A DNA stretch of 64,000 nucleotides from Photobacterium sp. SKA34 (GTDB lineage Bacteria > Pseudomonadota > Gammaproteobacteria > Enterobacterales > Vibrionaceae): positions 1,270,179-1,334,178 of the forward strand of contig NZ_CH724141.1 of NCBI RefSeq assembly GCF_000153325.1, written 5' to 3'. The translations under genes were made by a program, and so were the position numbers. Every line of letters begins with the position of its first letter. Within the stretch, counting starts at the first letter, position 1. Below are positions 55,024 through 63,757 of this stretch, piece by piece. The notes under the pieces are model-generated. The model did no database searches. It had not been told where the DNA came from and was given only the letters and a program-made list of their open reading frames with translations.

Positions 55024-55506
55024 TTACTTTTTATAAATAACAGAAATGATATCTTCAGGCTGCTGATGATTTAATTGTGCTATTTGTACAATTGACTGCT
55101 TAGGATCATTAATCGTAAAACCTGCTAATTTTAGTTTGTCTATTAAGTTATTAATGGGTTGATGAGTTAGCTTTGAAATCAACGTAATTGGAGCATTATC
55201 GATAGAATCAAACAATGCGATAGAGGCATTGTTTGACTGTGCCACTTCTTCATCACTTTGGATCATTGTCATACCCAGCAACAAAATAGCGGCCATCATT
55301 ACAATGTTATTTTTACGTGATAAGTGCTTGATGATTGAATTCTTATATAAGAAAGCATGCCCGAGAACGGCAATGATCATTAAGATGCCAATCCACTCAT
55401 GCATAAGAACAATATTTTTTGAATTAATATCAAAAAAAAGGAGAGAGCCAGAAGTTAGCACAATTAGTGCACAAATTAGTGTTAGTGGCGTCCAGTATTT
55501 TTTCAT
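55024..55506 (-). CDS. DUF4405-like membrane protein
   Basis: A 160-residue protein with three hydrophobic helices in the first 85 residues, holding HEWIGILMIIAVLGHAFLY (two His in one helix pair), followed by a soluble C-terminal part with a helix-hairpin-like segment (NLIDKLKLAGFTINDPKQSI). The His arrangement resembles membrane cytochrome b-like DUF4405 proteins, which may bind haem. Function unknown. It converges on the hyp operon. Confidence 0.65.
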   Translation of the reverse strand: MKKYWTPLTLICALIVLTSGSLLFFDINSKNIVLMHEWIGILMIIAVLGHAFLYKNSIIKHLSRKNNIVMMAAILLLGMTMIQSDEEVAQSNNASIALFDSIDNAPITLISKLTHQPINNLIDKLKLAGFTINDPKQSIVQIAQLNHQQPEDIISVIYKK

Positions 55507-56072
55507 TTTTTCTACTTTTAGTGTTTATAAAGACAGAGCAAAAAGTAGCATTATTAAGCTTGCTCATTTTCGTTTGAGCGCCAACATCATCATTTTTTAC
55601 GCCATTCTCATCCATTAAGATACTCTACGACATGTGTACTGGGTAAGGTGCAAGATTTGTTAGTCAGTTGATTTGATGTGGTTAAGCAAAAAGCATATTT
55701 CGTTAGATTGGCATTTTCCGGAATAGGGCATGACATTAAGTTTAATGATTTCGAGTTTTTTGGTAACAACTCATCGTTCTATCGGTGGTGTTAATTCTGA
55801 TTAAATATCTAATTAATAGGATATAGCGTCGATAATTAATCTCAGCAACGTCAAATTTTCATGCCTATATGCTAAGTATTATTTTTACAGGGAATTAACT
55901 TAATGCTTTATGAGAGTGATCTTCTTCAAAAGAATGACTGTCGAGGTTAATTAACACTACCAATTTCTTTTTTTATCTATAAGATCCCGCGCAACTTCGC
56001 TAATGGCATTTCGTTGATATTCATATTTCGCCTGCAATTAGTGACACATTTTGATGCTATGAATAGTCTACG
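55507..56072. other. Gap without a supported gene
   Basis: The longest interpretable frame is 42 codons on the minus strand (55736 to 55608, MSCPIPENANLTKYAFCLTT...). It has gene-like residues but no ribosome-binding site. The rest is AT-rich and featureless. Confidence 0.35.
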
Positions 56073-56378
56073 ATGAAAACTAAAATCTTACTCCTTGCTC
56101 TACTGCTTTCTGGCTGTGATATGACAGCGACTCCTTTTACTCCACCTTCTAGCAACGATATTGAGCAATGCCAAATCTTGGTAACGAATAAAACGCAATA
56201 TGCTGCTGAAACCATCATTGCTAATGATTTTGACAATCAGTCTGAAAGTAACCGAGGCTGGGTGTTTGTCGATCATATAAAACCGGCTCAACGTGGCGAT
56301 ATTAACTTTCGTTGTAATTTAGAGAATAATAAAGTGGAAGTATGGGCACCGGGTGCCGCAATGTGGAATGAATTGTAA
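56073..56378 (+). CDS. Small lipoprotein of unknown function
   Basis: A 101-residue protein with signal peptide and lipobox (MKTKILLLALLLSGC), so Cys15 should be lipidated. The mature part has two cysteines (IEQCQILV, NFRCNLE) and a mixed alpha/beta look. No family recognised. A bidirectional terminator follows. Confidence 0.7.
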   Translation: MKTKILLLALLLSGCDMTATPFTPPSSNDIEQCQILVTNKTQYAAETIIANDFDNQSESNRGWVFVDHIKPAQRGDINFRCNLENNKVEVWAPGAAMWNEL

Positions 56379-56442
56379 TACTTTATCGCTAGCGCTTTAA
56401 ATTAAGTTTAGCTTTCTGCTTATATAGTAAAAAACGACAGTA

Positions 56443-56477
56443 AAAAAAACGGCGATACCCCAATATCGCCGTTTTTT
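56443..56477. terminator. Bidirectional terminator
   Basis: The stem ACGGCGATA / TATCGCCGT is flanked by A-rich sequence on the left and T-rich on the right, between the lipoprotein gene and the convergent brnQ gene. Confidence 0.9.
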
Positions 56478-56478
56478 A

Positions 56479-57813
56479 TTAATCGTTATTTGCTGTTTTT
56501 AATCTGTAGTCAACACGTCCAAACTTTTTCTCTGCACTTGCTGTACGACCAATCATCGCCGTTATAATTAACATGAATAAAGACGGTAATAACCAACCTG
56601 CATGTGCGTTGTAAAGCGGTAATGTATCGCTGAAAAAGTCACCGAGCTCTTTTGGCATCTTACCTAAGATATTAATTGCATCAATAGTGCCGAAAAGTGT
56701 CGCTGTGATCAGAACCGCACTGTGTGTAAGGCGTGAAACGGTAAATGTTGATGCCGCCAAGGATGCTAATACTAATGCGATGGCAACCGGACAAAGTACA
56801 AGGATGGCTGGTAAGCTTACTTTCAGAATATCGTTTAAACCAAAGTTTGCGATAACCCCTGTTAACACAACAATGATTGTTGCTGTGAAACCAAATGAAG
56901 CTTTAAAGGTATCTTGATAATACTCAGCACACGCATTGGTTAAACCTACGGTAGTAGTTAAACATGCCATTAAGATAATAGAGGCTAATAACCATTGACC
57001 GTAATGACCAAATTCACCTGCAACGTAACGGGTTAAGATCACGCTACCATTATCGCCATGTTCAGCAATCGATGTTGATGTCGCACCAACGTAGCCCATT
57101 ACAATGTAGCAAGACGCCATTAATGCAGCGTAAATTAATGCTACTTTAATAGAAGTAGATGCAATACCTTGTTGTGTTGTAATGCCCTTAGCCTTAATTG
57201 CGTGAATGATCACCCAGCCAAAACCGACAGCAGCTATGGCATCCATAGTCATGTAACCTTGGATTAAACCACTTGTAACAGCTCCGACTTGGTAATCACC
57301 AGATGGAGCAGCAGGTGTGCCTAGAGGGCTAAGAAATGCTGCTAAGCCTAAGCCACATAGTAAAATAATCAGTGCAGGCGTCATGATCTTACCAATGTAA
57401 GTCACAAGGTTTCCTGGTTTAAATGCTAGAAATAGAGTAACTGCAGAAAAAATGATAGAAAATGCAACTAAATGGTCATTAGCAAAAAATGGCTGAATAC
57501 CCATTTCATAAGCAACAGTGACAGCGCGAGGCATACCAAATGCAGGGCCAATTGCTGTAAAGAGTAATACCCAAAAAGTTGTACCAAGCCAGTTAGGCAA
57601 GGCTTTAGTTAAATTGTTAGTATTACCAATTCTACCTAACACGATGATTGTGAATGCAGGTAAACCGACAGCAGTGATTAAAAAGCCGCTCATTGCGGAA
57701 GTTAGAGAGGTACCGGCATCCAATCCCATAGCTGGTGGGAAGATCAAGTTACCGGCCCCAAGAAAGAGGGCAAACGTTGTGAGACCGAGTACGAAGATGT
57801 CTTGTGTTTTCAA
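56479..57813 (-). CDS. brnQ: Branched-chain amino acid carrier BrnQ, first copy
   Basis: An LIVCS-family sodium-coupled carrier for Leu, Ile and Val. The start aligns with the second copy if TTG 57813 is used (KTQDIFVLGLTTFALFLGAG), with AGGA seven bases upstream; an ATG at 57828 would add five residues. Family strings GAGNLIFPP, DAIAAVGFGWVIIHAIKAKG and LTNACAEYYQDTF are present over about twelve helices (444 residues). It reads leftward. An Ile-rich reading frame and competing hairpins lie 130-215 bases upstream. The second brnQ is 560 bases away in the same orientation with a terminator between, so they are separate units. Confidence 0.93.
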   Translation of the reverse strand: MKTQDIFVLGLTTFALFLGAGNLIFPPAMGLDAGTSLTSAMSGFLITAVGLPAFTIIVLGRIGNTNNLTKALPNWLGTTFWVLLFTAIGPAFGMPRAVTVAYEMGIQPFFANDHLVAFSIIFSAVTLFLAFKPGNLVTYIGKIMTPALIILLCGLGLAAFLSPLGTPAAPSGDYQVGAVTSGLIQGYMTMDAIAAVGFGWVIIHAIKAKGITTQQGIASTSIKVALIYAALMASCYIVMGYVGATSTSIAEHGDNGSVILTRYVAGEFGHYGQWLLASIILMACLTTTVGLTNACAEYYQDTFKASFGFTATIIVVLTGVIANFGLNDILKVSLPAILVLCPVAIALVLASLAASTFTVSRLTHSAVLITATLFGTIDAINILGKMPKELGDFFSDTLPLYNAHAGWLLPSLFMLIITAMIGRTASAEKKFGRVDYRLKTANND

Positions 57814-57940
57814 ATGTAGTTCCTGCATTTTTAAAGTTATAGACAATCATCGCGATTAATGCGCAATGAGTTAAACGTCCATGATTATAATTGTATTCCG
57901 CAGGTTTGCTGAAAGAAGATATTTGACTTGATAGTATCCT

Positions 57941-58029
57941 CCGCCAGCTCGGCTGACGGAAGCTTGCCCGCCAGCCTAGCGAATAATCACTAGGATAATA
58001 GCGGTAATAATTCGTGTTGTATGTTTTAT
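57941..58029 (-). promoter_or_regulatory. Candidate attenuator-type leader of the first brnQ (Ile-rich)
   Basis: On the minus strand a frame ending at TAG (57978-57976) reads IKHTTRIITAIILVIIR, with six Ile, one Leu and one Val in its last twelve codons. Right at the stop begins GGCTGGCGG (segment 1, 57976-57968), which can pair with CCGTCAGCC (segment 2, 57959-57951). Segment 2 can instead pair with CTGGCGG (segment 3, 57947-57941). This is the layout of amino-acid attenuators, but no ATG, GTG or TTG starts the frame (an ATA sits at 58029), and no 3:4 terminator is visible. Confidence 0.45.
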
Positions 58030-58335
58030 GCCAACAACAGAAGCCTCGATCCAACAATTAAATTGGGTCGATGCTAAGTTTTTTCGTGTTTTATGTTCGC
58101 GAATTGCTGAATACATAACTTAACAACTTCTGTTTTGTGATTGAATTAACGCTTTCAACATACAAAGAAAACGTAGAGTTGTAAATGATTTTTTTATGGT
58201 ATGCGTTTTATTGCGATTAAATAGAATCAATTAGCTAATTAGAATCAAAATGATAGGTAAATATATGAGCATTTACCCAGAACTTTGTATTTTTATGCTT
58301 CGATATAAATAATGGAAGGCTGTGGTAACGCCGAT

Positions 58336-58371
58336 ATTGAAGCTATACCAGTGGTATAGCTTCAATTTTTT
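58336..58371. terminator. Terminator of the second brnQ
   Basis: A perfect 14-bp stem (ATTGAAGCTATACC / GGTATAGCTTCAAT) with a 3-base loop, just beyond the brnQ stop; T-rich sequence lies on the plus-strand side. Confidence 0.75.
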
Positions 58372-58374
58372 ATG

Positions 58375-59694
58375 TTAGCAGGTAGCAACTGCGTTTCGAT
58401 TACGTTGAATAATATGAATCACTTTACTGATAATAATGGTTAATAGTACAGGGAGTAGCCATGATGCATGTGCATGAAATAAAGGTAGCCATGTAGATAG
58501 ATCTTGATGAATAGTGGAAGGGATCTTACCCAAAATGTTTAGCGCATCAATACTGCCAAATAACGTAGCGATAATGACTATCAGTGTTTGGCTCAGTGAG
58601 AATTTACGCTTTTCGTTACTAACAGTGTTTGGCATAAAAATAATGGCAATGATGAGTGAGATAGCGATAGGGCATAAAATCAAAATAGCAGGTAAGCTGA
58701 CTTCAATAATCGTTTCTAATCCAACATTAGAGATAATGGCTGTTAAACTCATGATTACAGCGGCACTGATTTTAAACGGGATGTTATAGGTATTCTTGTA
58801 GTATTCGCCATTTGCATTGGTTAAACCAATGGTTGTGGTTAAACAAGCCATTAAAGTAATAGTCGCTAATAAAATTTGACCGAATGTACCAAACTCACCA
58901 GCAGCATAGCGCGTTAAAATTTCACCGCCATTGGTTGAGTTGGGAGCAATAGAAGATGAAGTCGCGCCTAAATAACCCATAGCTAAATAACACAAAGACA
59001 TCAGTAATGCGTAGATACCAGCGATACGTAATGTGTAGTGAGAAATCGCTTTATTACAGCTAATACCCGTACTACGAATCGTTTGAATAATCACCCAACC
59101 AAATGCGACCGCAGCGATAGCATCTAATGTCATGTAACCTTGGATCATACCATTAACTGTTGGTGCTGCTTTATAAATAGTATTGGCATCCGTCGGAGAG
59201 CCTAATGGATTAACTAAAGCGGCAACCACTAATAAGGTTAGCATCACGATTAATGCTGGCGTCATTATTTTACCAATATAATTAACTAACTTACCGGGCT
59301 TCAGTGCCAAAATTAAGGTTAATAAGCAAAATAGAACTGAAAATAGCATTAACCCGTTACCTTGGTAGAAAGGTTTAATACCCATTTCATATGCGACAGT
59401 TACAGCTCGAGGTAAAACAAAAGCAGGTCCCAGAGTAGTTAATACTAAAAACCAGAAAGTACGATCCATCCAATGTGGTAATGAGGCAGTGAGTTTATCT
59501 GCAGATGAGAGTCGACCTAAAACGATCAGTGTTAATGCTGGTAAACCAACGGCGGTTAGTAGGAAGCCTACTATGGCTATTAACCAGTTTTCACCGGCTT
59601 GTTGTGCCATCATAGGTGGAAAAATAAGGTTTCCTGCCCCTAAAAATAAGGCAAAAGTCATAAATCCAATGGCGGCAAGTTCTCTTCTCTTCAA
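58375..59694 (-). CDS. brnQ: Branched-chain amino acid carrier BrnQ, second copy
   Basis: A 439-residue paralog of the first BrnQ, with GAGNLIFPPMMAQQAGE, DAIAAVAFGWVIIQTIRSTG and LTNANGEYYKNT. It starts at TTG 59694 with AGAAGG eight bases upstream; the nearby ATG (59701) is out of frame and too close to the SD. It reads leftward behind a Val/Leu-rich leader peptide at 59839-59792. The two carriers probably differ in substrate preference, as their leaders respond to different residues (inference). Confidence 0.93.
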   Translation of the reverse strand: MKRRELAAIGFMTFALFLGAGNLIFPPMMAQQAGENWLIAIVGFLLTAVGLPALTLIVLGRLSSADKLTASLPHWMDRTFWFLVLTTLGPAFVLPRAVTVAYEMGIKPFYQGNGLMLFSVLFCLLTLILALKPGKLVNYIGKIMTPALIVMLTLLVVAALVNPLGSPTDANTIYKAAPTVNGMIQGYMTLDAIAAVAFGWVIIQTIRSTGISCNKAISHYTLRIAGIYALLMSLCYLAMGYLGATSSSIAPNSTNGGEILTRYAAGEFGTFGQILLATITLMACLTTTIGLTNANGEYYKNTYNIPFKISAAVIMSLTAIISNVGLETIIEVSLPAILILCPIAISLIIAIIFMPNTVSNEKRKFSLSQTLIVIIATLFGSIDALNILGKIPSTIHQDLSTWLPLFHAHASWLLPVLLTIIISKVIHIIQRNRNAVATC

Positions 59695-59755
59695 ACGGCA
59701 TACCTTCTAAATGAATGGTCAGTTTGGCTGGAAGATAAAAGGAGAGTTAACATAT

Positions 59756-59795
59756 CCGCCAGCAATAGTAACTGACGAATAAGTTTAAACGTCAG
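59756..59795 (-). promoter_or_regulatory. Competing hairpins upstream of the second brnQ
   Basis: On the minus strand segment 1 CTGACG (59795-59790, containing the leader stop TGA) pairs with segment 2 CGTCAG (59777-59772). Segment 2 alternatively pairs with segment 3 CTGGCGG (59762-59756). The same 1:2 versus 2:3 choice is found before the first brnQ, and segment 3 is nearly identical in both. No terminator hairpin with a T tract follows, so the output step is unknown. Confidence 0.5.
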
Positions 59796-59839
59796 CGTTT
59801 TTTGACGACGACGACAGAGACAAGCGCAAGAGTATTCAT
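59792..59839 (-). CDS. Val/Leu-rich leader peptide of the second brnQ
   Basis: ATG to TGA encodes MNTLALVSVVVVKKR, with five valines (all GTC) and two leucines (both CTT) in 15 residues. Repeated use of one codon for the amino acid the downstream carrier imports is the classic sign of ribosome-stalling control. The stop codon lies inside the first arm of a hairpin. The ribosome-binding site is weak. It ends about 100 bases before brnQ. Confidence 0.6.
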   Translation of the reverse strand: MNTLALVSVVVVKKR

Positions 59840-60060
59840 AACAAATACAGTAGAAGATACTGCTACATTGTTGTGATTAATTGAATACATAAGTTATGCG
59901 CTCGAATGAAATAATTGACCTAAAAATAATGCTATTTAAGATAATTGTAAAGCTATATTCGATAATTATTCGTATTTAATATTAGTGAACAATGTTTGTA
60001 TCGCGAATATAAAATAAAATTTCGCGATACACATCTGTTACTAGGTTTAACTGGTTGTTT
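59840..60060. other. AT-rich promoter region of the second brnQ
   Basis: No gene. It should contain the promoter for the leader peptide and brnQ transcript, reading leftward. No operator was recognised. Confidence 0.3.
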
Positions 60061-60732
60061 CTAAGCTAGTATTTTTTCAAGCTCAGCAAGTGTTGATACT
60101 TGATAGGTTGGCTTTATAGTATCAGGCAATACTTGCTTTTGATGATTAAACCAGCATGTATCTATTCCTGCATTGATACCACCTAAGATATCTGACTGTG
60201 GGTTATCGCCAACCATTAGTACGGAAGTAGGTGCTGGGTTACCCATTTTTTCAAGACTATAATCAAATATACGGCGATCGGGTTTAGCGACACCGACCTG
60301 CTCTGAAATAACAAGTAGATCAAAATAATTGGCTAGACCTGTTTTTTCTAAGCGAATTTTTTGCAATGCAGTAAAGCCATTAGTAATAATGCCTAATTTA
60401 ACTCGACCATTAAGAGAATGAATCAGAGATGTTGTCCCCGGCAAAACTTCGCAAATGTCAGCCATCGCTTGCATGTAATCATCATTGAGCTGTTGTTCTG
60501 TTGTATTTAGTTTTTTTGCCCATACACGAAAACGTGTTTGCTGAAGTTCACTGGCTGAAATATCGCCATTTTGATATTGCACCCATAACGGACGGTTAAT
60601 TAATTCATATTGTTTGAAGTCAGCTTCACTAAAGGCGATATTATAACGAGAAAACATAAGCTGTAGACCTTTAAAAGCGTCAAAATAGAACAGGGTTTCA
60701 TCAGCATCAAAAAGAATCCAATCGTATTTCAT
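60061..60732 (-). CDS. yjjG: Pyrimidine 5'-nucleotidase YjjG
   Basis: A 223-residue HAD-superfamily phosphatase. The motifs are WILFDADETLF (nucleophile Asp), GIITNGFTALQ, KPDRRIFDYSLEK and LMVGDNPQSDILGGINAG. The overall match to E. coli YjjG (dUMP/dTMP and damaged-nucleotide phosphatase, 225 aa) is close along the length, including WVQYQNGDIS. Start ATG 60732 gives MKYDWILF like E. coli MKWDWIFF; ATG 60741 is an alternative. Confidence 0.95.
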   Translation of the reverse strand: MKYDWILFDADETLFYFDAFKGLQLMFSRYNIAFSEADFKQYELINRPLWVQYQNGDISASELQQTRFRVWAKKLNTTEQQLNDDYMQAMADICEVLPGTTSLIHSLNGRVKLGIITNGFTALQKIRLEKTGLANYFDLLVISEQVGVAKPDRRIFDYSLEKMGNPAPTSVLMVGDNPQSDILGGINAGIDTCWFNHQKQVLPDTIKPTYQVSTLAELEKILA

Positions 60733-60995
60733 ATGTATCATCGCCTTATAACATCTATCTAAAAATCGTCGAATAACGCGCATATTACACTATAGTGAAT
60801 GAATAAAAAGTGTGATTTTGGGTGAGAAAAAGTCAAAAGATCTTATGCTGTAAAAGTTAGTGTAATCATATGTGGTAGGTAAGTTTCTTGTTATTTTATA
60901 AATTTTCTGACAAAGAATTGAACATCGTTAGTCAATATCTGGCTACACTTACCAACTATAAGTATTTACGATTTTAAAAAGTATTGGAGCTCTTT

Positions 60996-61244
60996 ATGGG
61001 TATTTTATCTTGGATTATTCTTGGTTTAATTGCTGGTGCATTGGCAAAGTTTTTAATGCCTGGTAAAGATGGCGGTGGTTGGATTGTAACAATGGCATTG
61101 GGTATTGGCGGTGCATTTGTTGGTGGTTTTGTGGGTAAATTTATTGGTTTAGGCCAAGCAACAGGTGTAAACATTGGCAGCATTATTACCGCTACCTTGG
61201 GTGCATTTATTATTTTGTTTATTTATAACCGTTTTATTCGTTAA
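60996..61244 (+). CDS. YeaQ/YmgE (GlsB) family stress membrane protein
   Basis: An 82-residue protein with three glycine-rich helices: ILSWIILGLIAGALAKFLMPG, a GIGGAFVGGFVGKFIGLG stretch and a final ATLGAFIILFIYNRFIR. These are the transglycosylase-associated/GlsB family hallmarks. The function is unclear, and members are often induced under stress. TTGGAG lies six bases before ATG 60996. Confidence 0.9.
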   Translation: MGILSWIILGLIAGALAKFLMPGKDGGGWIVTMALGIGGAFVGGFVGKFIGLGQATGVNIGSIITATLGAFIILFIYNRFIR

Positions 61245-61265
61245 TCTAATGTAATATTACATTAT

Positions 61266-61317
61266 AAAAGCGAGAAATTACCTACAGTGATATGACGGGT
61301 GATTTCTCGCTTTTTTA
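61266..61317. terminator. Bidirectional terminator between yeaQ-like and cheV
   Basis: AAAAGCGAGAAAT pairs with ATTTCTCGCTTTT across a loop of about 25 bases, with a T tract on the plus side and A's on the other, serving both convergent genes. Confidence 0.85.
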
Positions 61318-61319
61318 TT

Positions 61320-62222
61320 TTAGCTACTTAATGCTAGATGCTGCTCCGCACCCCGTAACATCGCATGAATTAATTCATTTGCTTCAAATTTTGTCAGTGC
61401 TTCTTGAGCGCCAACTTGGTGTGCTTGAGACACACTTATTTCACTTGAAAGGGATGTGTGTAAAATAATATAGGTTGAGACGAGCGCATCGGTATTTTTG
61501 ACATTGAATGCCAGTTCATATCCGTCTAGCCCTGGCATTTCGATATCACTAACCAAAATATGGAATGGGTCTTTTGCTTGCGCAGCTGTTTGCATCATAT
61601 TAAAAGCATCTTGCCCATTTTTGGCAACAAAGTAGGGCACACTGATACTATCAAGTGCTTGAGTTAATTGCTTTCTAGCGACGGCAGAATCATCAACTAA
61701 TAATATTTTTAACGGACGTAAAGTCTCACGTTCAATATCTGTTAATGTCGGCAATAACGTTGAAGGATCATCTGGAAAGATTTTAGAGAGAAGCAATTCA
61801 ACATCTAATAGTTGAATCAACTTGTCTGCATCGCGCATAACACCAGTAACAAAAATATCACTACCTAAATGTTGGGGAGGTGCTTCAATATTTTGCCAGT
61901 TACACTCTGTGATTCTTTCAATCCCTCTGACCAAGAATCCGACTAACTTACGACGACAATCAGTAATGATAATAAAGCAACGTTGGCGCTCTTCATTGCT
62001 GATAGCGGGATAACCAATAGCTTTGGCCATATCAATAACAGGGACTGTGTCACCACGTAATGTAGTTGTACCAAGGACGGTTGGGTGAGATTTTGGGATA
62101 ACACTTAAATTTGTATAAGGTACGATTTCACGGACTTTAAGCGTACCAATTGCAAAACTTTGTAGTGTGGACAGCTTAAAAAGTAACATCCCTTGTGATG
62201 CATTCGTTGCATTCTTTATCAT
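61320..62222 (-). CDS. cheV: Chemotaxis coupling protein CheV
   Basis: A 300-residue protein made of a CheW-like domain (residues about 8-150; VREIVPYTNLSVIPKSHPTV, LRGDTVPVIDMAKAIGYPAI) and a receiver domain (about 172-295; ILLVDDSAVARKQL, with the phospho-acceptor Asp in LVSDIEMPGLDGYELA and Lys in ...EALTKFEAN). It couples receptors to CheA and may buffer phosphate flow. Full length. It stands alone, away from the main che cluster, as is common in vibrios. Confidence 0.95.
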   Translation of the reverse strand: MIKNATNASQGMLLFKLSTLQSFAIGTLKVREIVPYTNLSVIPKSHPTVLGTTTLRGDTVPVIDMAKAIGYPAISNEERQRCFIIITDCRRKLVGFLVRGIERITECNWQNIEAPPQHLGSDIFVTGVMRDADKLIQLLDVELLLSKIFPDDPSTLLPTLTDIERETLRPLKILLVDDSAVARKQLTQALDSISVPYFVAKNGQDAFNMMQTAAQAKDPFHILVSDIEMPGLDGYELAFNVKNTDALVSTYIILHTSLSSEISVSQAHQVGAQEALTKFEANELIHAMLRGAEQHLALSS

Positions 62223-62554
62223 ACCGAATCCATTGCATAGATAATTTATATTAATTAGTGATTATAATAACACTATCGTAATTTATACTAAACGCTTATG
62301 AGTAAAATTTTACAATATAATATATTAGTAAATTAATGTGCCTTACAAAAAATTTAATATCAATTTTGATCTAAGTTGAAATAATGTGTAAAAGTACATT
62401 TGTTATATTTATTGAAAATATCGTAGATAACGATAACTATTATTAATAGGTATTGTTTTTTCTTTCAATCTTGGCTGCTTTTTTATCGCTTACTAATAAG
62501 TCAGCCTTATCTTTCTTATAACATATCTTTATTCTTTATTGGTGGCGATAGATC
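62223..62554. other. AT-rich intergenic region
   Basis: No gene. It holds the promoter of cheV (leftward) and perhaps of the decayed chitin-binding gene (rightward). No motif stands out. Confidence 0.3.
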
Positions 62555-63093
62555 ATGTTTTTCAAATACGAAGAGGATACTGCGCCAGAGCTTATCGTGC
62601 CGTCTCAACAGTCGACTGAGCCAAAGCGAATGTTACAATTTACGGTTACAGCAACAGGTGTAGAAAATAATACATTAACATTCAAAGCAATTAAAATGCA
62701 CAGATTGCCACTGCAGAAAATAGAAGTTCGATTGTTAGGTTTATTGCGCCTAAAGACAACAGATATCACCACAAGAGTGACGAATATCGTGTCAGGTGGG
62801 CAAGCTGAAACGATAAAATCAGCTGTTAAAGGTAAAAATCCCCCCTTTAAATGACGAGCTCTGGGGTATAAATACCGTTTATTACGCAGTTGATGGTATC
62901 ACGTTTAACAATGTAAATTATATTGCGCAATGGTACACGAAAGGTGAGCAGCCTGATTTATAACCTGTATGGTTTGTTGATAATAGTAATGATAGGACTG
63001 TAACTTCTCAATGGAAGTCCACAAGTGTTAATTATAGTGGCACAAGTTGATAATCCTGATCATAAAAATGCACCATGGAAATTAATTCAATAG
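62555..63093 (+). pseudogene. Decayed chitin-binding-domain protein
   Basis: The first frame gives 99 residues of no clear family, then breaks. Further on, other frames read YYAVDGITFNNVNYIAQWYT then KGEQPDL (stop) PVWFVDNSND..., and finally VDNPDHKNAPWKLIQ. The Y-x-x-D-G-I-T-F-N-N-V-N-Y-I-A-Q-W-Y-T-K-G-E-x-P pattern is a CBM5/12 chitin-binding domain, usual at the C-terminus of chitinases and chitin-binding proteins. At least three stops or frameshifts interrupt it, so this is a dead gene rather than a single sequencing error. Confidence 0.65.
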
Positions 63094-63216
63094 TTTAATG
63101 GCTATTTACTAATTGTTTATTAAGTTAGATATTCATAATGACTTTTTCACGGCAAGTTTGTTATTCAACGTTATACTCACAATAGTATATCAACAAAGAT
63201 CGGTTAAGGAGTGAAC

Positions 63217-63375
63217 ATGGACTTAGTGAATAAAAAAGGCGAAATCGCAGTCTTGGCAGATAATCTAACACTAAAAGAAATTGTTGATATGGGATTTTCC
63301 GTCGACTTATGCGATAGCGCTTATGATAAAAATGAACATTGGACAGTAGCATCTAAATCAGAATCACAAGAGTAA
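63217..63375 (+). CDS. Small hypothetical protein (52 aa)
   Basis: MDLVNKKGEIAVLADNLTLK followed by EIVDMGFSVDLCDSAYDKNE and a polar tail. It is acidic and soluble, with one Cys. TAAGGAG lies six bases before the ATG, and an intrinsic terminator follows 16 bases after the stop, so it is probably expressed. No family recognised. Confidence 0.65.
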   Translation: MDLVNKKGEIAVLADNLTLKEIVDMGFSVDLCDSAYDKNEHWTVASKSESQE

Positions 63376-63390
63376 TCGAAAAAATAAGAA

Positions 63391-63419
63391 AAGCTTCTTT
63401 ATTAAGAGAAGCTTTTTTG
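63391..63419 (+). terminator. Terminator of the 52-aa gene
   Basis: An 8-bp stem (AAGCTTCT / AGAAGCTT) with an 8-base loop and T tract. Confidence 0.85.
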
Positions 63420-63563
63420 TTCATGTTTATTTTTTATATTGGATATTAATACCAATTAAATGAAAAACATTTAAGTGATATTCTAAACACCGGGAAGATG
63501 TAATTTTTATCAGATAGGAGTAAGTTACTATTTTTACTAAATGGATATAAAGAGTATTTTAAG

Positions 63564-63757
63564 ATGAATACTGCAGAACGAGAATTATTAGACAAAATCA
63601 TTGAACTTGATGGTAAAGATTTAACTGCATTATGGGTTTACGAGTAGAGATTATTACTAAAGCACCGACTGAAGATTTAAAGCAAGGGGCATCAAGTTAT
63701 CAAATCGAGCGTGAAGAGCATAGTTACCCACATCGAATTTTGATCGTCAAAGAATAA
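63564..63757 (+). pseudogene. Small hypothetical protein, apparent one-base frameshift
   Basis: Frame 1 (ATG 63564) reads MNTAERELLDKIIELDGKDL and ends soon after at TAG. The -1 frame continues with MGLRVEIITKAPTEDLKQGA...HSYPHRILIVKE to TAA 63757. One inserted base around 63629-63631 would give a single protein of about 64 residues. Alternatively the second frame is a separate coupled ORF, but it has no ribosome-binding site. Family unknown. Confidence 0.5.

Noticed and set aside
57749..58057. 102-codon Tyr-rich ORF antisense-side of the brnQ leader region
   Set aside because: It reads the same ATT repeats out of frame (YNTNYYRYYPSDYS), runs into the brnQ coding start and has no ribosome-binding site. 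The Ile-rich frame fits the neighbouring gene better.
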